This document shows, piece after piece, positions 46,034 to 57,380 of a stretch of 64,000 bases of DNA. The stretch spans positions 15,379,329 to 15,443,328 of the forward strand of contig NC_085138.1 in NCBI RefSeq assembly GCF_035046485.1, given 5' to 3'. Every line of letters starts with the position of its first letter. The first letter of the stretch is position 1. The notes beneath the pieces are model-generated. The model ran no database searches. It saw only the letters and a list, made by a program, of their open reading frames with translations, and had not been told where the DNA came from. The stretch is from Aedes albopictus (lineage: Eukaryota; Arthropoda; Insecta; Diptera; Culicidae). Made by a program: the position numbers and the translations under genes.

Positions 46034-46950
46034 AGTTCTGCCACCGTTCCAAATGTTCTAGTAACAATATCCATGTCATCCGCAAAACAAACAAATTGAC
46101 CGGATCTCGGCTCGTCGCATTACACCTTCCAGAGCGATGTTGTGCAGCAGGACTGAGAGTTAATCTCCTTGTCGTAGTCGCCGTTGAGATTCGAACGAAC
46201 TAGACAGATCGCTCGAAACCCTTACGCAGTTTCTTACACCGTCTATCGTCACTTTGATCAATCTTATGAGCTAGCCGTTCTCGTCTATGATTTTCCATAG
46301 CTCTCTGCGGTCGATATTGTCGTACGCCGCTTTCGACGAACAGGTGGTGGGTTTGGGCCTGGTATTCGTGGCATTTTTGGAAGATTTGCCGCACGGAGAA
46401 GATTTGGTATGTTGTCGAGCGGTCGTCAACGAAGCCGGTTTGATAATTTCCCACAAACTCATTAGCTTAGGGTGAAAAACGACAGAAGATGATATTATTT
46501 TGTAGGCGGCATTCAAAATTGTGATGGCTCGGAAGTTCTTGCTCTCCAACTTGTCACCTTTCCTGTAGATGGGGCAAATGACCCCTTCCTTCCACTCCTC
46601 TGGTAGCTGTTTGGTCTCCCAAATCCGAAATCTTAGCCGGTGCAGGCAGGTAGTCAACTATTCCGGGCCCATCTTGATGAGTTCAGGCCCGATATCAAAC
46701 TTTCCAGCTGACTTATTGTTCTTGACTGAGCTGCTGGATAGCTTCCTTAACATTACTCGTGTGTGCTAGCTCGTTGTTGCTCCCGCTGCCTTGATCGTCC
46801 ATCACTGCGCTCTCCGTACCATTGAGGTGTTCGTCGTAGTCCTGCTTCCACGCTTTCGATCACCTCTTGTCCGCTAGTCAAGATGCTCCCGTCCTCATCT
46901 CTGTGCATTCCGACTCGCTGCAGATAAAATCTTTATCAATAAAAACAATC

Positions 46951-49690
46951 AAAATGAAGTGCTTTTTCATTTTTTCTACAAAAAAAACGAGAAATAAATA
47001 TCAGTCTTGAATCTGACATCTACTGCACAGCATCAGCTGCTAGCTATGCTACATTCTTGAATCGCGTTTTACTGAGCGAAGTGGTCATCTAGGCACGTGT
47101 TCGGTGGGGTTCTAACAAATTGCCATCCTGTTCCTGTGCTCTGCCGACGGACGATAATAGGTTCAAAACTTGGCCAGACCCAACGGTGCCAGCTTACCAG
47201 ACGGTCAGGCGGCGGACTACGACGACGACGACGACAAACAAGCAACATACCCACATTTTTCCTCTTTTCAATGATAATTTGGTGGAGCCATCGTACCGGT
47301 GTATGGTTTTGAGAGCACAAAAAAGTCCCAGTGAAAGTGGCAAGGGGAAATGGAATGCATGACCCACGTGGTGCAGCAGAAGTGCTGCAGCCATGCGATG
47401 CAATGCGGGTCGGCCGGACGATGACTTTATCGATTACAGGCGGGCTAGAATAGGAGAAGGTAGAGTTGTATACAATGTATGACGATTTTGATTTTCACGA
47501 ATGAGAATTGGTACAGGAACGAAAAGACTACTAAATAGCCTAGCTACTGGCAGTTCTATGTGTTCCTGGAAATCTCTGAGAAGCGTGCTTTAGAATAAAA
47601 TACATCTTTTTTTTATGAAATAGTAGGATCCGTTGCTTGCACTTCTGTTTGCATTGTTCAACGTTCTGCCGGGTTCCTTGCTGTAGCATTGCCGCCCGTG
47701 TTGCGCTGTTCTTTTCCAAAAAATTTATGAATCTATCGTCCTGTGGACTCCATTCCACGTACTCAACAGTGCCCTCGGCTGAATCATTGTTGGCTTCTTT
47801 GGATATGAGTAGGTACCGATAGTATGCATTATCCTGCATTTACATACCAGTCTTGTCTTTCTCAACCTCAGTGCAAAGAAGAAGTTCAACAAGAACAATC
47901 CTAACGGCAGTCGAGGGTATTTCAATTTATTAAATTGAATCACTTCAGAAAACTTTCCACCACATTGACGGGCGGAACGATGGAAACTTTCAGCCACTCT
48001 CTTCCCCGGTGCCTGTTGCAACTGGTTTCTCAACTACCGTTGACAGTTTGTTTCTGCCAGAATGGCCCGAGAGTAATTTTGTCCGCATTAAATAATTCTT
48101 ATGAAATGATGACGCCGGCAAAAAGCGGCTGCTGCTGCTGTAATTAAAACTAGTGCATGCAACCAAGTTGCACTCAATTTTCATACTTGCTTCCAGTAAT
48201 CCACTAGCATAACGTTTTAGCAAATCTCCGCAACCACATACGTTCCGGATGCTCTCGTTACATAAGCGAGCACCCCCTGGTTAGGGTTGCGGAAAATCTA
48301 CCACTTCGCAAAAAAAAAGTAAGTTTGAAAAAGAAATTTGTGTACTTACGACGGAACAACGGGACTCCGCAGTTCGGGACAGACAGTGATGTTCCCGGTG
48401 GTTTCCGGGTGAAAAGAATACCGCTCACATAAAGATTTTTCCGTTTTTTCCTCCAGAAGCGTGGGCGAGGGGCTCCTGTGTGGGCGCGCGGAGGAGACGA
48501 AAAAATGAGATTTTCCAGACGTTGCACAAATGAAAATGTATAGAAGGATGCCTGCCAGCAGCCAGCAGCAGAACAATACGATTCTTGTTCCGGGGATGCA
48601 GATGGGTGACGCAGTCAGTGGATGGGGAGCGTTTTTCTATTTGTTCTTAATCTGCAATAACGACGGTGCCAGAGCAAGCGTGATGAGGACGAATTTGCGG
48701 TAAAAATGATTATTAATGCCGTTACGAAACTTTCAGGTTGGTGTAGGGGTTTTTTGAGAGGTTTATAATTCCGGATGATGACTGGATTGGAGAACAGTCG
48801 AGTTAAACACTCCACTGAATGGGATAATGTAAATGTGATGTATTTGACCAATGATTTTTTTTAGAAAACTCGAATCAGTTCAACACTGTGTTGTTCGAAT
48901 GTTTTTCGGTTTGTCCCTCATAAAACAACGTGCATTTTAGTGGTTCATCCAAGATGGTAGAACGTGAGCTTAATCAGCGATTTAAGCTAAATCCTCATGG
49001 GATATTTCATTGTAAATGGCAAACCTGGACCGAAACGTCGGAGCGAGAACATTGTAGTTCGCTTAATTATTTGATAAGAATGCCGAGCCATTACAATTAA
49101 AGATCCCAGGTGACATCCAGTCGAAAATACAGCCTAAATCCTCATGGTTAGTACATGGGGGCTGGGCAGTGCGTCTATCACTAGAATTGTGAGCGTTGGT
49201 CTATCTGACGACCTTAACTACCACCTGACATTCTCCAGATATTGCCCACGAAAGAAATTTAAATTGTAAACTCAAAATACAATGGAAGTGATCCTTCAAT
49301 CAACAATAAAATATGACTTGGTGACAGGTTCACCAGGTGACGCAAATTTTGCTGCAAAGATAACAAATTGTCACGATTTATAAGCTTCATTTCCATCGTG
49401 AAATAAAAGGTTTCCTAAAAGTCTTGACACTGATTAATAATTTGTAGTTCATGTCTTTGATAGAGTGACTTATGCAAATATGAACGTTCTATTCAATTCA
49501 ATTCAATTCAAAGTGGAAGAACGGCGCTTTTGTAAAACTTATTTGGTTCGTCAACATCTTAGCTCAACCAACCGATACAATTTGGGTGTTTTCTGCAACT
49601 ATCTTTATATGGCGAAGCTCAGTTCGTTAAAGTTATTTTTGCAATGGATTCTGGCTTTCTCAGTCTAGGGAATCCAAATGATTAATTTAG
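46951..49690. other. Unassigned intronic DNA
   Basis: No gene recognised. A short ACG microsatellite lies at 47218-47237 and an ATTCA pentamer run at about 49492-49510. Overlapping opposite-strand frames at 47069-47403 and 47540-48223 show no domain or matching codon pattern. Confidence 0.5.
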
Positions 49691-49699
49691 CATTGCCCG

Positions 49700-49975
49700 A
49701 CGTTTGGGCCTGATTTATTTAGCCTTTTTAAGGGTAAAGCTGTCTATCTTTTATTTTCAAATAATTAGTTCCACAGTATGTTTAGAGCTTCTTGTCCAAT
49801 TTGTTAAAATATAGACATAGACACTTCTTCACATTCATCAATTCACGATAGACAGCTTTACCCTTTGAAAAACGGTCAAATGAATCAGGCTGAAACAGAG
49901 GGTTAGGGTAGAGGGTTATGGTAGAAGGTAGGGTAGATGGTAGGGTAGATAGTTAGGGTAGACAGTAGGATTATT
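49700..49975. repeat. Inverted repeat followed by a GTAGGGTAGA minisatellite
   Basis: GGGTAAAGCTGTCTATC at about 49733 is matched by GATAGACAGCTTTACCC at about 49848, with partial symmetry outward (CCTGATTTATTT and AAATGAATCAGG). Next comes a run of GGTAGGGTAGATGGTAGGGT-like units at 49905-49970. Confidence 0.6.
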
Positions 49976-50739
49976 TTTGAAAAGTTGTTGAAACCGGGAA
50001 TTCGTAAGTCCTTGTGGATTAAAATGACATAAAAAGAGAAATCTCTGAGTATGAGCCAAAAATATTGAGATTTAGAGGTGGCAGAAATCGTCTCAAAGAT
50101 GAATTTTCGGGTAATAAAAAGCTATTTTCACTTCAAGTGACATAACTTTTTCAATTTTCAACCGATTTTCAATCTTTTTTTATGTATCTCTCACAAATCA
50201 AATTTTGAAAAAACTTGTAAAACACTTGATTCATTCAAAGTTACGCAAAATATGAGCTTCTTAAGATTTTATTTATTTTTTATTTCTTCTTTTACCAAAA
50301 AAAAAAAAATGATTTTTTCATGTAAAATTGTAGTTCAGGATGATTTTTTGCAAATTTTTACTCCAAACCATCATACACACAAACCTCCAAATAGGTAGAA
50401 TCCATTTAGGTCAAATCTATTAAGGAGAAACATCAGAGAATACCAATATGGCTGCCACAATGGCTGACTTGGAGCCCTACTCGCGTTTTCAAGAGCACCT
50501 ATCTTTAAAATTCGTAAACAAATCCGCTCGATTTGGAAAAGCTGCCTATTTTTGCAAGTGAGCAAAGACAGGATAAACAAGCGCGGCTTGGTTCGATGCT
50601 TCGTTCGTCAGATTTGTGCCTATAAAGTTTGAATGCAAAATTTCAATAGAATTTCTTGATGTTTCACCTTAAGGTCCCTCCATTTAGCTAACGTTACCTA
50701 AATGGAATCTGATTGTGTTCAGAGTAGTTGGAGTGTTTT
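49976..50739. other. Unassigned intronic DNA
   Basis: AT-rich with an A run near 50300. No gene or element recognised. Confidence 0.5.
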
Positions 50740-51430
50740 AGTTAGGGATAAGGTTGGTTGATTGAAGGGAATTAAGTTGTAAGTGGAGTTAAGGGGAGTT
50801 CAGGGCTTGCTCAGGGGGAACAATGAGGGGGGATTGGGTTGGTTTGGTACTGTTTAAGGTTTCCTAAGAACTTTCGTGAGCATAAGTCATAGAATCTACA
50901 TGCATAACTTGTGTGCTCGCCGGGGCCCGTAGCGTAGTGGCTACACGTTCACTTCATAAGTGGATGGTCATGGGTTCGATCCCAGCCCCGACACTTGCAA
51001 TTTTTCGTCAGTTACTCTTCCCCCCCGAGAGCGGCTGGCACCTGACCCTCTTCAGAGCATATGCTCCAACGGACCCGGAAAACCTGGATATCGGCTAACG
51101 ACAACTCATAATGGACCCCAATCGGACTGGAAAAGGAATCCAGTTCGATCTAGTAGAATTATAATAGAATACATTTAGGTGCTGTACAAAGTGTAAGTAC
51201 AGCTTCCAATTGGAATCGCTCGCGCAGTGCCCTAGTGGACAAAAGAGCTGTAAAATTAGGTTAAGTGATTGAAGATTGAAGAATAAACTTGTGTGCTAGA
51301 ATGATTGAATAAAAGTCATGCTTACACAGTCTCATGCAACTGACAAGTGACAAGTTCAATGTTTGTTTAAGAATCTCTAAGAGCTCCCTTGAGCATAGGT
51401 CATCGGATCTCATGTAACTCACCTGAGACT
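50740..51430. repeat. Dispersed repeat (second copy of 3850-4090) split by a SINE
   Basis: Shares the block order TTTAAGGTT, AACTTTCGTGAG-like, CATAAGTCA, AATCTACAT, CATGCTTACA, CTCCCTTGAGCATAGGTCAT with 3850-4090. The copy at 3.9 kb lacks the SINE at the matching point. Confidence 0.6.
50918..51285 (+). mobile_element. tRNA-headed SINE (GGGGCCCGTGGCG family)
   Basis: The head GGGGCCCGTAGCGTAGTGGC, a B box in GGTTCGATCCCAGCCCCG, a body with GTGCCCTAGTGGACAAAAGA, and an A-rich end. Perfect 12-bp duplications AACTTGTGTGCT at 50906-50917 and 51286-51297. Confidence 0.9.
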
Positions 51431-51439
51431 CTCAGAAAC

Positions 51440-52099
51440 GTAAAGAAGTCACTGTGACTTACTGTTCAACCTTTACATACGCTGCTGTCACTGTTTTGTA
51501 ACCATGTGTGTTGCTTGAGAAACTTCTTTGCAATCTTTAAATGAATTTAGGTAATGAACTGAATCCTCTATTAAGGCATTCCCGATTCGTTACCTAAATG
51601 GAGGTTTTGGTGTAATTAGGGATATAGACCACAATAGAGGATTTGTTTAAAAAAAAAATCCTCGCTTTTAGAACATGATTATTTTATTCAGTTTAATCAT
51701 TTTATGGCTATATCGGTCTTTTTCTACTCAGAGTATAAGGGAGCAGAGATCAAAGTGGATTATGAAATGATAGATATGATAGTATTCGCTAGGTTACGAA
51801 CAAGTATGAAAATTTATAGAAGGTGAAAAGGTGAAATTAGGCAAGTAGGCCATGTATTGAACGAATACATCGAATGCGTGAAACTTCTGCCGTACGACCT
51901 GTGCTTTTAAATAGATCGGCTTGGTTGGTAGTTCATACCACCTTACCAAGACTGACAAAAGTTTCTGGCACCCCCTATGAACGGAGTGCGAATCCCGAAA
52001 AAGCTACCGATCGATAGAACTTGTGATGATAACAGAACAATACATAGGCAGTCGGGTGCTTGATAATGGAATCAGTAATTTTTGTGTTATTAACATATC
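51440..52099. other. Unassigned intronic DNA
   Basis: No gene or element recognised. Confidence 0.5.
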
Positions 52100-52106
52100 T
52101 TATTAT

Positions 52107-52369
52107 CACAGACAAGCAGACGTAACACCTTGAACGATTTTCGTGCAAATCCATCGCCCAGTTCACACTACCATCACCTGGTGGAGAAGTTGCACGAATC
52201 ACTGTGTTGTGCCATATCGTCAACAGAAGGCGCTAGTGTGAAACGTCAAACGCATAGAAAAACGATGCGCGCGCCTCTGGTTGTGAAAGCCACAACTATG
52301 AAAATTTAAAATGATCGTTAAAAGCGTGGTCGATGGAAATTTCGCAAGTGTTACGTCTGTTTGTCTGTG
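52107..52369. mobile_element. MITE with 7-bp target duplication
   Basis: Ends CACAGACAAGCAGACGTAAC and GTTACGTCTGTTTGTCTGTG, flanked by TTATTAT at 52100-52106 and 52370-52376. 263 bp. Because the flank is AT-rich, the duplication length could be misjudged by one base. Confidence 0.75.
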
Positions 52370-52376
52370 TTATTAT

Positions 52377-52960
52377 GTTATAAACTTGTCTATCATAAGC
52401 GGCAAAATAACAAAAATCATAACAAAAAAACTGTTCCTGGAAGACCAGTTCAATAACATGTTTTGTTAGATTCAATAACAACTTAATAACAATGAACTTT
52501 ACAGTGAATTTGAAAACTTGTTATTGTTGTGTTATAATTCATCACATATTTGTACATTTTCAATAGTAGAATAATAACAAAACTTGGTCTACAACAAAGT
52601 ATTATTGAAATGTTATTTAGTGGAAGGATCTAAAAAACTTGATCAAAACAAAATAAGACTGCCCAACAAAACATGTTATGAAAAAGAAATACTTTGATAA
52701 GTTAATAATAACAAATTATGATCTAAAAACAAGCTGTGAAATTCTGTTGTTATGAATTTGATATTCTCCTCTGCTCGGGTTATTTGACGCATCATGCAGT
52801 ACCAGTACTACAACGTAGCTCAGAGTAGTGTTCGGTGCGTCATGTGCAACAGATATTGAAGTTTCTTTGAACGGTGGTTCAGGGCACCTTCTCTCCATTT
52901 TGATTGATTTCCAACTCCAACAGTACGCGATCATCGTTGCTGTGGAGAAAATGATCGCAT
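52377..52960. other. AT-rich DNA with many AATAACAA motifs
   Basis: Repeated AATAACAA and TTGTTATT on both strands, possibly an older non-autonomous element. A similar composition is seen at 5110-5340. Ends not resolved. Confidence 0.35.
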
Positions 52961-53125
52961 GATTAGCGTAGTTAAACAGGATCAACCATTGCAGGGGATT
53001 CTTTGCGAGAGTCCGTGGATGAGCCACTTCGAACGTATCAGCTGATGACTGTGACCTACGGTACTACGACGGCATCCTATCTAGCAATACGGAGTTTGAA
53101 TAGATGCGCAGAAGAGAAAGAGAAG

Positions 53126-53303
53126 CCCAAGTTACACTCTTGTCACAGTAGAGTCACGGTGGCGCAGGTTATTGTTTTGCAGAAGTTACTGAGACTTACT
53201 TCTAGCAGGTAAGTATTTATTTGTTAGAAGTAAGGCACAGGGACTTCTGCTCAACAAAAACCTGCGCCATCGTGACTCTTCTGTGACAAGTGTGTTACTT
53301 GGG
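53126..53303. mobile_element. CCCAAGT-ended MITE, copy 2
   Basis: CCCAAGTTACACTCTTGTCA at the left and TGACAAGTGTGTTACTTGGG at the right, flanked by AG. Interior arms match copy 1 (25156-25340), including CTTCTGC and CTGCGCC segments. Confidence 0.85.
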
Positions 53304-53477
53304 AGAAAACCCAGCCACATCCAACATCATCAAGAACGATTTATACGTTGACGACATGTTAACTGGTGTAAATTTTGCGATGGAAGGTGTACGGCTGCGC
53401 AAAGATGTCATATCACTACTTGATTCATCCGTTTTCAACCTTCAAAAATTTCATTCCAACCAGCTGGCGATTCTTAA

Positions 53478-53826
53478 GGCGAAACTGGAAGCATTTTCTC
53501 ATTTTTTCGGTTTTTGATTTTTTATTAAATAACGAAGCAATATTTTCAAAATCGGTTTTCGTGCACATGTAGAGTATGGATCAAGGTATCTTCTGAATTT
53601 TTTTGAGGTGGAAAATGTTTCCCATTTTTTCAGAAACCATTTTTTTGTGAAGTTTCGTTCAAAAATGGTTTCCGTAAAAACGAAAAACATTTTCCACTAC
53701 AAAAAAATTCGGAAGATACCTTGATCCACATTCTACATGTGCACGAAAACCGATTTTGAAAATATTGCTTCGTAATTTAATAAAAAATCAAAAACCAAAA
53801 AGTGAGGAAATGCTTCCAGTTTCGCC
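53478..53826. mobile_element. TTAA-flanked hairpin MITE
   Basis: GGCGAAACTGGAAGCATTT and its reverse complement AAATGCTTCCAGTTTCGCC form the ends, with TTAA at 53474 and 53827. Arms of about 150 bp (ACGAAGCAATATTTTCAAAA, CCGATTTT, CAAGGTATCTTC) pair along nearly the whole element. Confidence 0.88.
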
Positions 53827-54260
53827 TTAAGAGCATTTCACGTCATCTGCGTGGCGAGTGAGAGCTGCTGGACATTGATGAAACCGCTCCTAGGCTTAAC
53901 CAGGAGCTACCGATAGACATGCACTAGTTCAACACATCACACTGGAGCCCGAAGCTCCTAGTAACACAGCGTATAGTACTGTCTGATTCCGTACGTTTTC
54001 TCGGTCTATATAGTCTAGTAGGGACGGCAAGTGATCGCACAGCCGAAGATGTTTCTACAAGAACTTTAGAGACGAAAGTATTCTTGGGACGAACCGTTGA
54101 GCGCAGAACTGCAATCACAGTGGCCGACTTCAGAACGAACTTGGATCTAATCGATCCAGTTTCTGTACCTCGCTGGATCACATTCAGTGATTAACTATGT
54201 GATGCCATGCGAACTAAACGGATTCTGTGATGCATGGGAGAAGGCGTACGGAGCAGCATA

Positions 54261-54841
54261 CAGTATCGGACAATAAAAATGCACCAAAGCCGTTTTCCCA
54301 TACAAACTAGTCAACTTTGGATTGTCATATATAGGTTATTTCTCAACCAATTGTTTTCGGCCTTTCTGTGACGAACTACAAAACACTTCAATTTTTGAAA
54401 ACTATTGAAAAAAATCGGTGATAACTATTGATACAAAAGTAACAGATAGGTTGAATTTTGACAATAAAAATGCACCAAGACAAAAAATGATATAGCAAGA
54501 CATAGTCACGTCATATCATTATGGTGTCTTCGGCAAATATGTTTCTTGTGTGGTGATGAGTAAATTTGCTGAAAAGACCAACATGATTAGACGTTAGCAT
54601 TTTTAGCTAAAACATATTTTGTCTTGGTGCATTTTTATTGTCAAAATTCAACCTATCTGTAACTTTTCTATCAATAGTTATCACCGAATTTTTTCGATAG
54701 TTTTCAAAAATTGAAATGTTTTGTAGTTCGTCACAGAAAGGCCGAAAACAATCGGTTGAGAAATAATTGAGATATGGCTATCGAAAGTTGACTAGTTTGT
54801 ATGCAAAAACGGCTTTGGTGCATTTTTATTGTCCGATACTG
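54261..54841. mobile_element. Tc1-like long inverted-repeat element
   Basis: Ends CAGTATCGGACAATAAAAAT and ATTTTTATTGTCCGATACTG, flanked by TA. Arms of about 230 bp repeat the ATTGTC/GACAAT plus AAAATGCACCAA motif at both their outer and inner ends, which may mark two transposase-binding-like sites per arm. No transposase frame. Confidence 0.85.
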
Positions 54842-55309
54842 TACGTTGCGTAGCACAAAACGGAAAAGTTACAGTTCGGCTAGTGATGACTTAATCCATG
54901 GTATCTCCACTGGTGGACCTGAGCAAGTACAAGAAAAGACGGTCGATAACCAGATTTGTCTTCGGCACTGTTCTTGAAAGTTTTGTACGAGACAGTTGCA
55001 GGAGTATCCAGACCCTAGCAAAACCTTCTTTTGAACCGATTCAACTATCCTGAAGTGGTGGTATTCGTCCCATGCATCCAAAGTGCAAGCGTACGTCTTC
55101 AACAGAGTGTCTGAGATCCAGCACTTTCCTCGAGAAGGCGTTGGAAATGGGGTGCCTGACGTCGAGAATCCGGCGGACGTAATATCCGCTGCAGCTTGAC
55201 TTGACTACGAGAGGACCCGAGCTCTTGGCCGAAGTTGAGTACCAGACTAGTACAACAGTGTGACACCAAAGCGACCATAACCCTGGTTGTGCATTGGGGT
55301 CATTATGAC

Positions 55310-56630
55310 CCATTCAGGCACACTGACTGTGCACTACGTCAGCGTAATGAGCGTTAGCTAATGCACGAAGAGGGTTAAGTTTCCTTGTTAACAACTTGGA
55401 ATTGAGAAACTAAACTTTTCAATTCTATCAATTGGATAGAAAGAACCTCAAAAACTGTAAGTTTTGTTTTGTTTCTTAAGGAATATTTGATTAGGCTACG
55501 ACTAAATTTCGACGTACAATACATGGATCCCCTATTACGTCATAAATGGAAAACAACTTGGATAAGAGAAAATATTTAGCATCAGCTGAAAATAAATATG
55601 CAAAAATTCAACTGATTACTTCAACTATAAATTACCCCAGTTGAGCCTCGCCACATAAACCGAAAAAGAAATTCCATAAGCTCACGAACCGCGTTTGGGA
55701 ATGTTGCCTCCCACTGGGCACAGCCGGTAGCATCAATTCCCACACTTTATCAGCCCGGGGCCTGATGCCAAGCACCACAATCCAGAATAAGCACCGGCTA
55801 CCTATACCTATCGCTCGTGCTTCCAAGCCTGCTAACTTATTCACATTTCTCAGATAACGATACCACTAGACTGCCCCACTGCTGCGATGGCTTGGAACTG
55901 TGCGGTGTGTGTGTGGTTCAAGCTTACAAAAGCACGCACCACCTAGTAATCAATTTCATTAGATTTATGTACCTACTCCGCGACACAATCAGTTGCCGTG
56001 CCCTTCTTCCCGAAAACCAGATGTTCGATTTCGGTTTCTAACCATATCGCCGACCGCCAGCCGGCGGCACGATGGAAGCGGTGTCGTCATCCACACGAGA
56101 ACCGGAAAAGAGCCGGTCTGGTGTGCGCGTTTGCGCAAGACTTCCACATTCGACGAGAGTGTCCAAATCAGCCAGCGACAGACCGGAAGGAAGAGAGGTC
56201 TAACGAATTGTGCAGTTATCCAACTGGGCCACCCCAGTGTGTTTCGATCGTGGGTTTCTTTGGGACACGTCAAAACTCAATCACACAATCAATGGTGATC
56301 GGGTCAATAGTTACATTTTTAAGCATGTTACTGGCATGATAATAACCATCGTTTTACTATACTTCAACATTTTGCTTCGACTTTGTGAATCGACAAAGCG
56401 AAGCATCTTGTTTGAATGAACCTTACCCTAGTAGCACACAAGTTCTATACAAGTTTATGTTACTCCTATATGACTAAATTTGGTCATATAAGAGTTGCAC
56501 AGACCTATGTAGAACATGTGTGCTACTCGGGTACCGTGGAAACGCTGATTGCCATGAACATTCTTCCTAAAACAATACTTGCGGAAGGCTTTCAAGATAC
56601 CGCCACGAGCTGAATATGAACACCGATAGA
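55310..56630. other. Unassigned intronic DNA
   Basis: Includes a GC-rich patch (55990-56260) open in three frames on both strands, without recognisable protein motifs. Otherwise no gene or element. Confidence 0.45.
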
Positions 56631-56637
56631 AAAGTTA

Positions 56638-56807
56638 GGGGTGATACACAAATTATGTCACGCAAAAATTGACCTTTTTCAAACCCTCCTTCCCCCTATG
56701 TCACACTTTTTGTATGGGTCCTCAAAAATATTTGTATGGGTTGTCACGTTCTGTGAACCCCCCCCCCCTCCCCCATACAAGCGTGACTTTATTTGTGTAC
56801 GGCCCCT
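56638..56807. mobile_element. TA-flanked MITE (GGGGTGATACACAAAT ends)
   Basis: GGGGTGATACACAAATTATG at the left and, reverse-complemented, a GGGGCCGTACACAAAT end at the right, both followed inward by a GTCACGC block, with TA at 56636 and 56808 and C runs inside. Its plan (GGGG ends, inner C run, TA target) resembles 11760-11919. Confidence 0.75.
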
Positions 56808-57059
56808 TATCCATACAGGGTAGGGCATGATTGAATGTGATACATGATGAATAATGATATAGGTCTTGACGATTTCCACTGGATTGAAAGACTTGTCTGC
56901 ATAAATAAAGTTGGAATTATGTTTCTGCTGAAAATTAACATGTATACTTTTTCAAACTTTTGTCGATTTTTGCACTGAGATATTGATCTCCAGTTACTGA
57001 GATGCGGAAAACGTGTTCAAGAGCATGAGCATGAGCATAGGACCGCACAATTCGTAGTT

Positions 57060-57380
57060 GCCACTCCGTGATTGACCGGAGCAATCGAAATTGCACAGAG
57101 AACCAATGAATGAGGCTTGTGACTAGCACAGCATTCTCAATGCGCACAGTTCGAGAACTCTCAACTATATTAAGATTAATAACGGCGCCGGCCACGTCCT
57201 TACGGTAATCGAGGATGGGAAGGAATGTTAGTAAGACAAACGTTGGTATAGAGACCGAGAATCGCTGCATCTCCACGTTTATCTCAGGAAGGAACTTTTG
57301 TTAGTAGGGAAGAGTAACCATTGTCAATCTAGGAGTCCCCCATGGTTGGTGATACGAACTGACACAAGCTGCCACCCACA
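57060..57380 (+). repeat. Dispersed repeat, copy 2
   Basis: Second copy of the repeat at 2065-2375, with CTCCGTGATTGA, AATAACGGCGCCGGCCA, CGTCCTTA, GGAAGGAATGTTAG and TAGAGACCGAGA in the same order. Confidence 0.6.

Larger units (their letters stand above)
44560..46950 (-). pseudogene. Non-LTR reverse-transcriptase relic, clade uncertain
   Basis: Minus-strand frame 46271-46657 reads QLPEEWKEGVICPIYRKGDK, NFRAITILNAAYK, then (shifted) NYQTGFVDDRSTTYQIF, and KAAYDNIDRRELWKI, which are the fingers and palm motifs of a non-LTR RT. Further on (44880-45100) come YTRLNVKQQRF, GDSFEVVEDFAYLGSL and ADNNVSREIRWRI. Upstream (46680-46930) is RVGMHRDEDGSILTS. The catalytic aspartates lie in the segment interrupted by an insertion, so none are seen intact. 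Stops and frameshifts throughout. Confidence 0.7.
52985..55300 (+). pseudogene. BEL/Pao LTR-retrotransposon relic 2 (pol)
   Basis: A plus-strand frame reads LRESVDEPLRTYQLMTVTYG (53005-53070), then, after a MITE, DLYVDDMLTGVNFAMEGVRL (53340-53400), which contains the RT catalytic YVDD box. FNLQKFHSNQLAIL follows, then a TTAA element. The later pieces are WEKAYGAA at 54230-54258 and, beyond a Tc1-type element, DSTILKWWYSSHASK, NRVSEIQHF and GVPDVENPADVIS at 55030-55180. These match in kind the RNase H and downstream pol motifs of BEL/Pao. Stops and shifts make it dead. No LTR seen. Confidence 0.75.

Noticed and set aside
55989..56339. GC-rich block open in several frames on both strands, considered as a host exon
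   Set aside because: No frame has a recognisable motif or splice signals, and openness on both strands suggests base composition.
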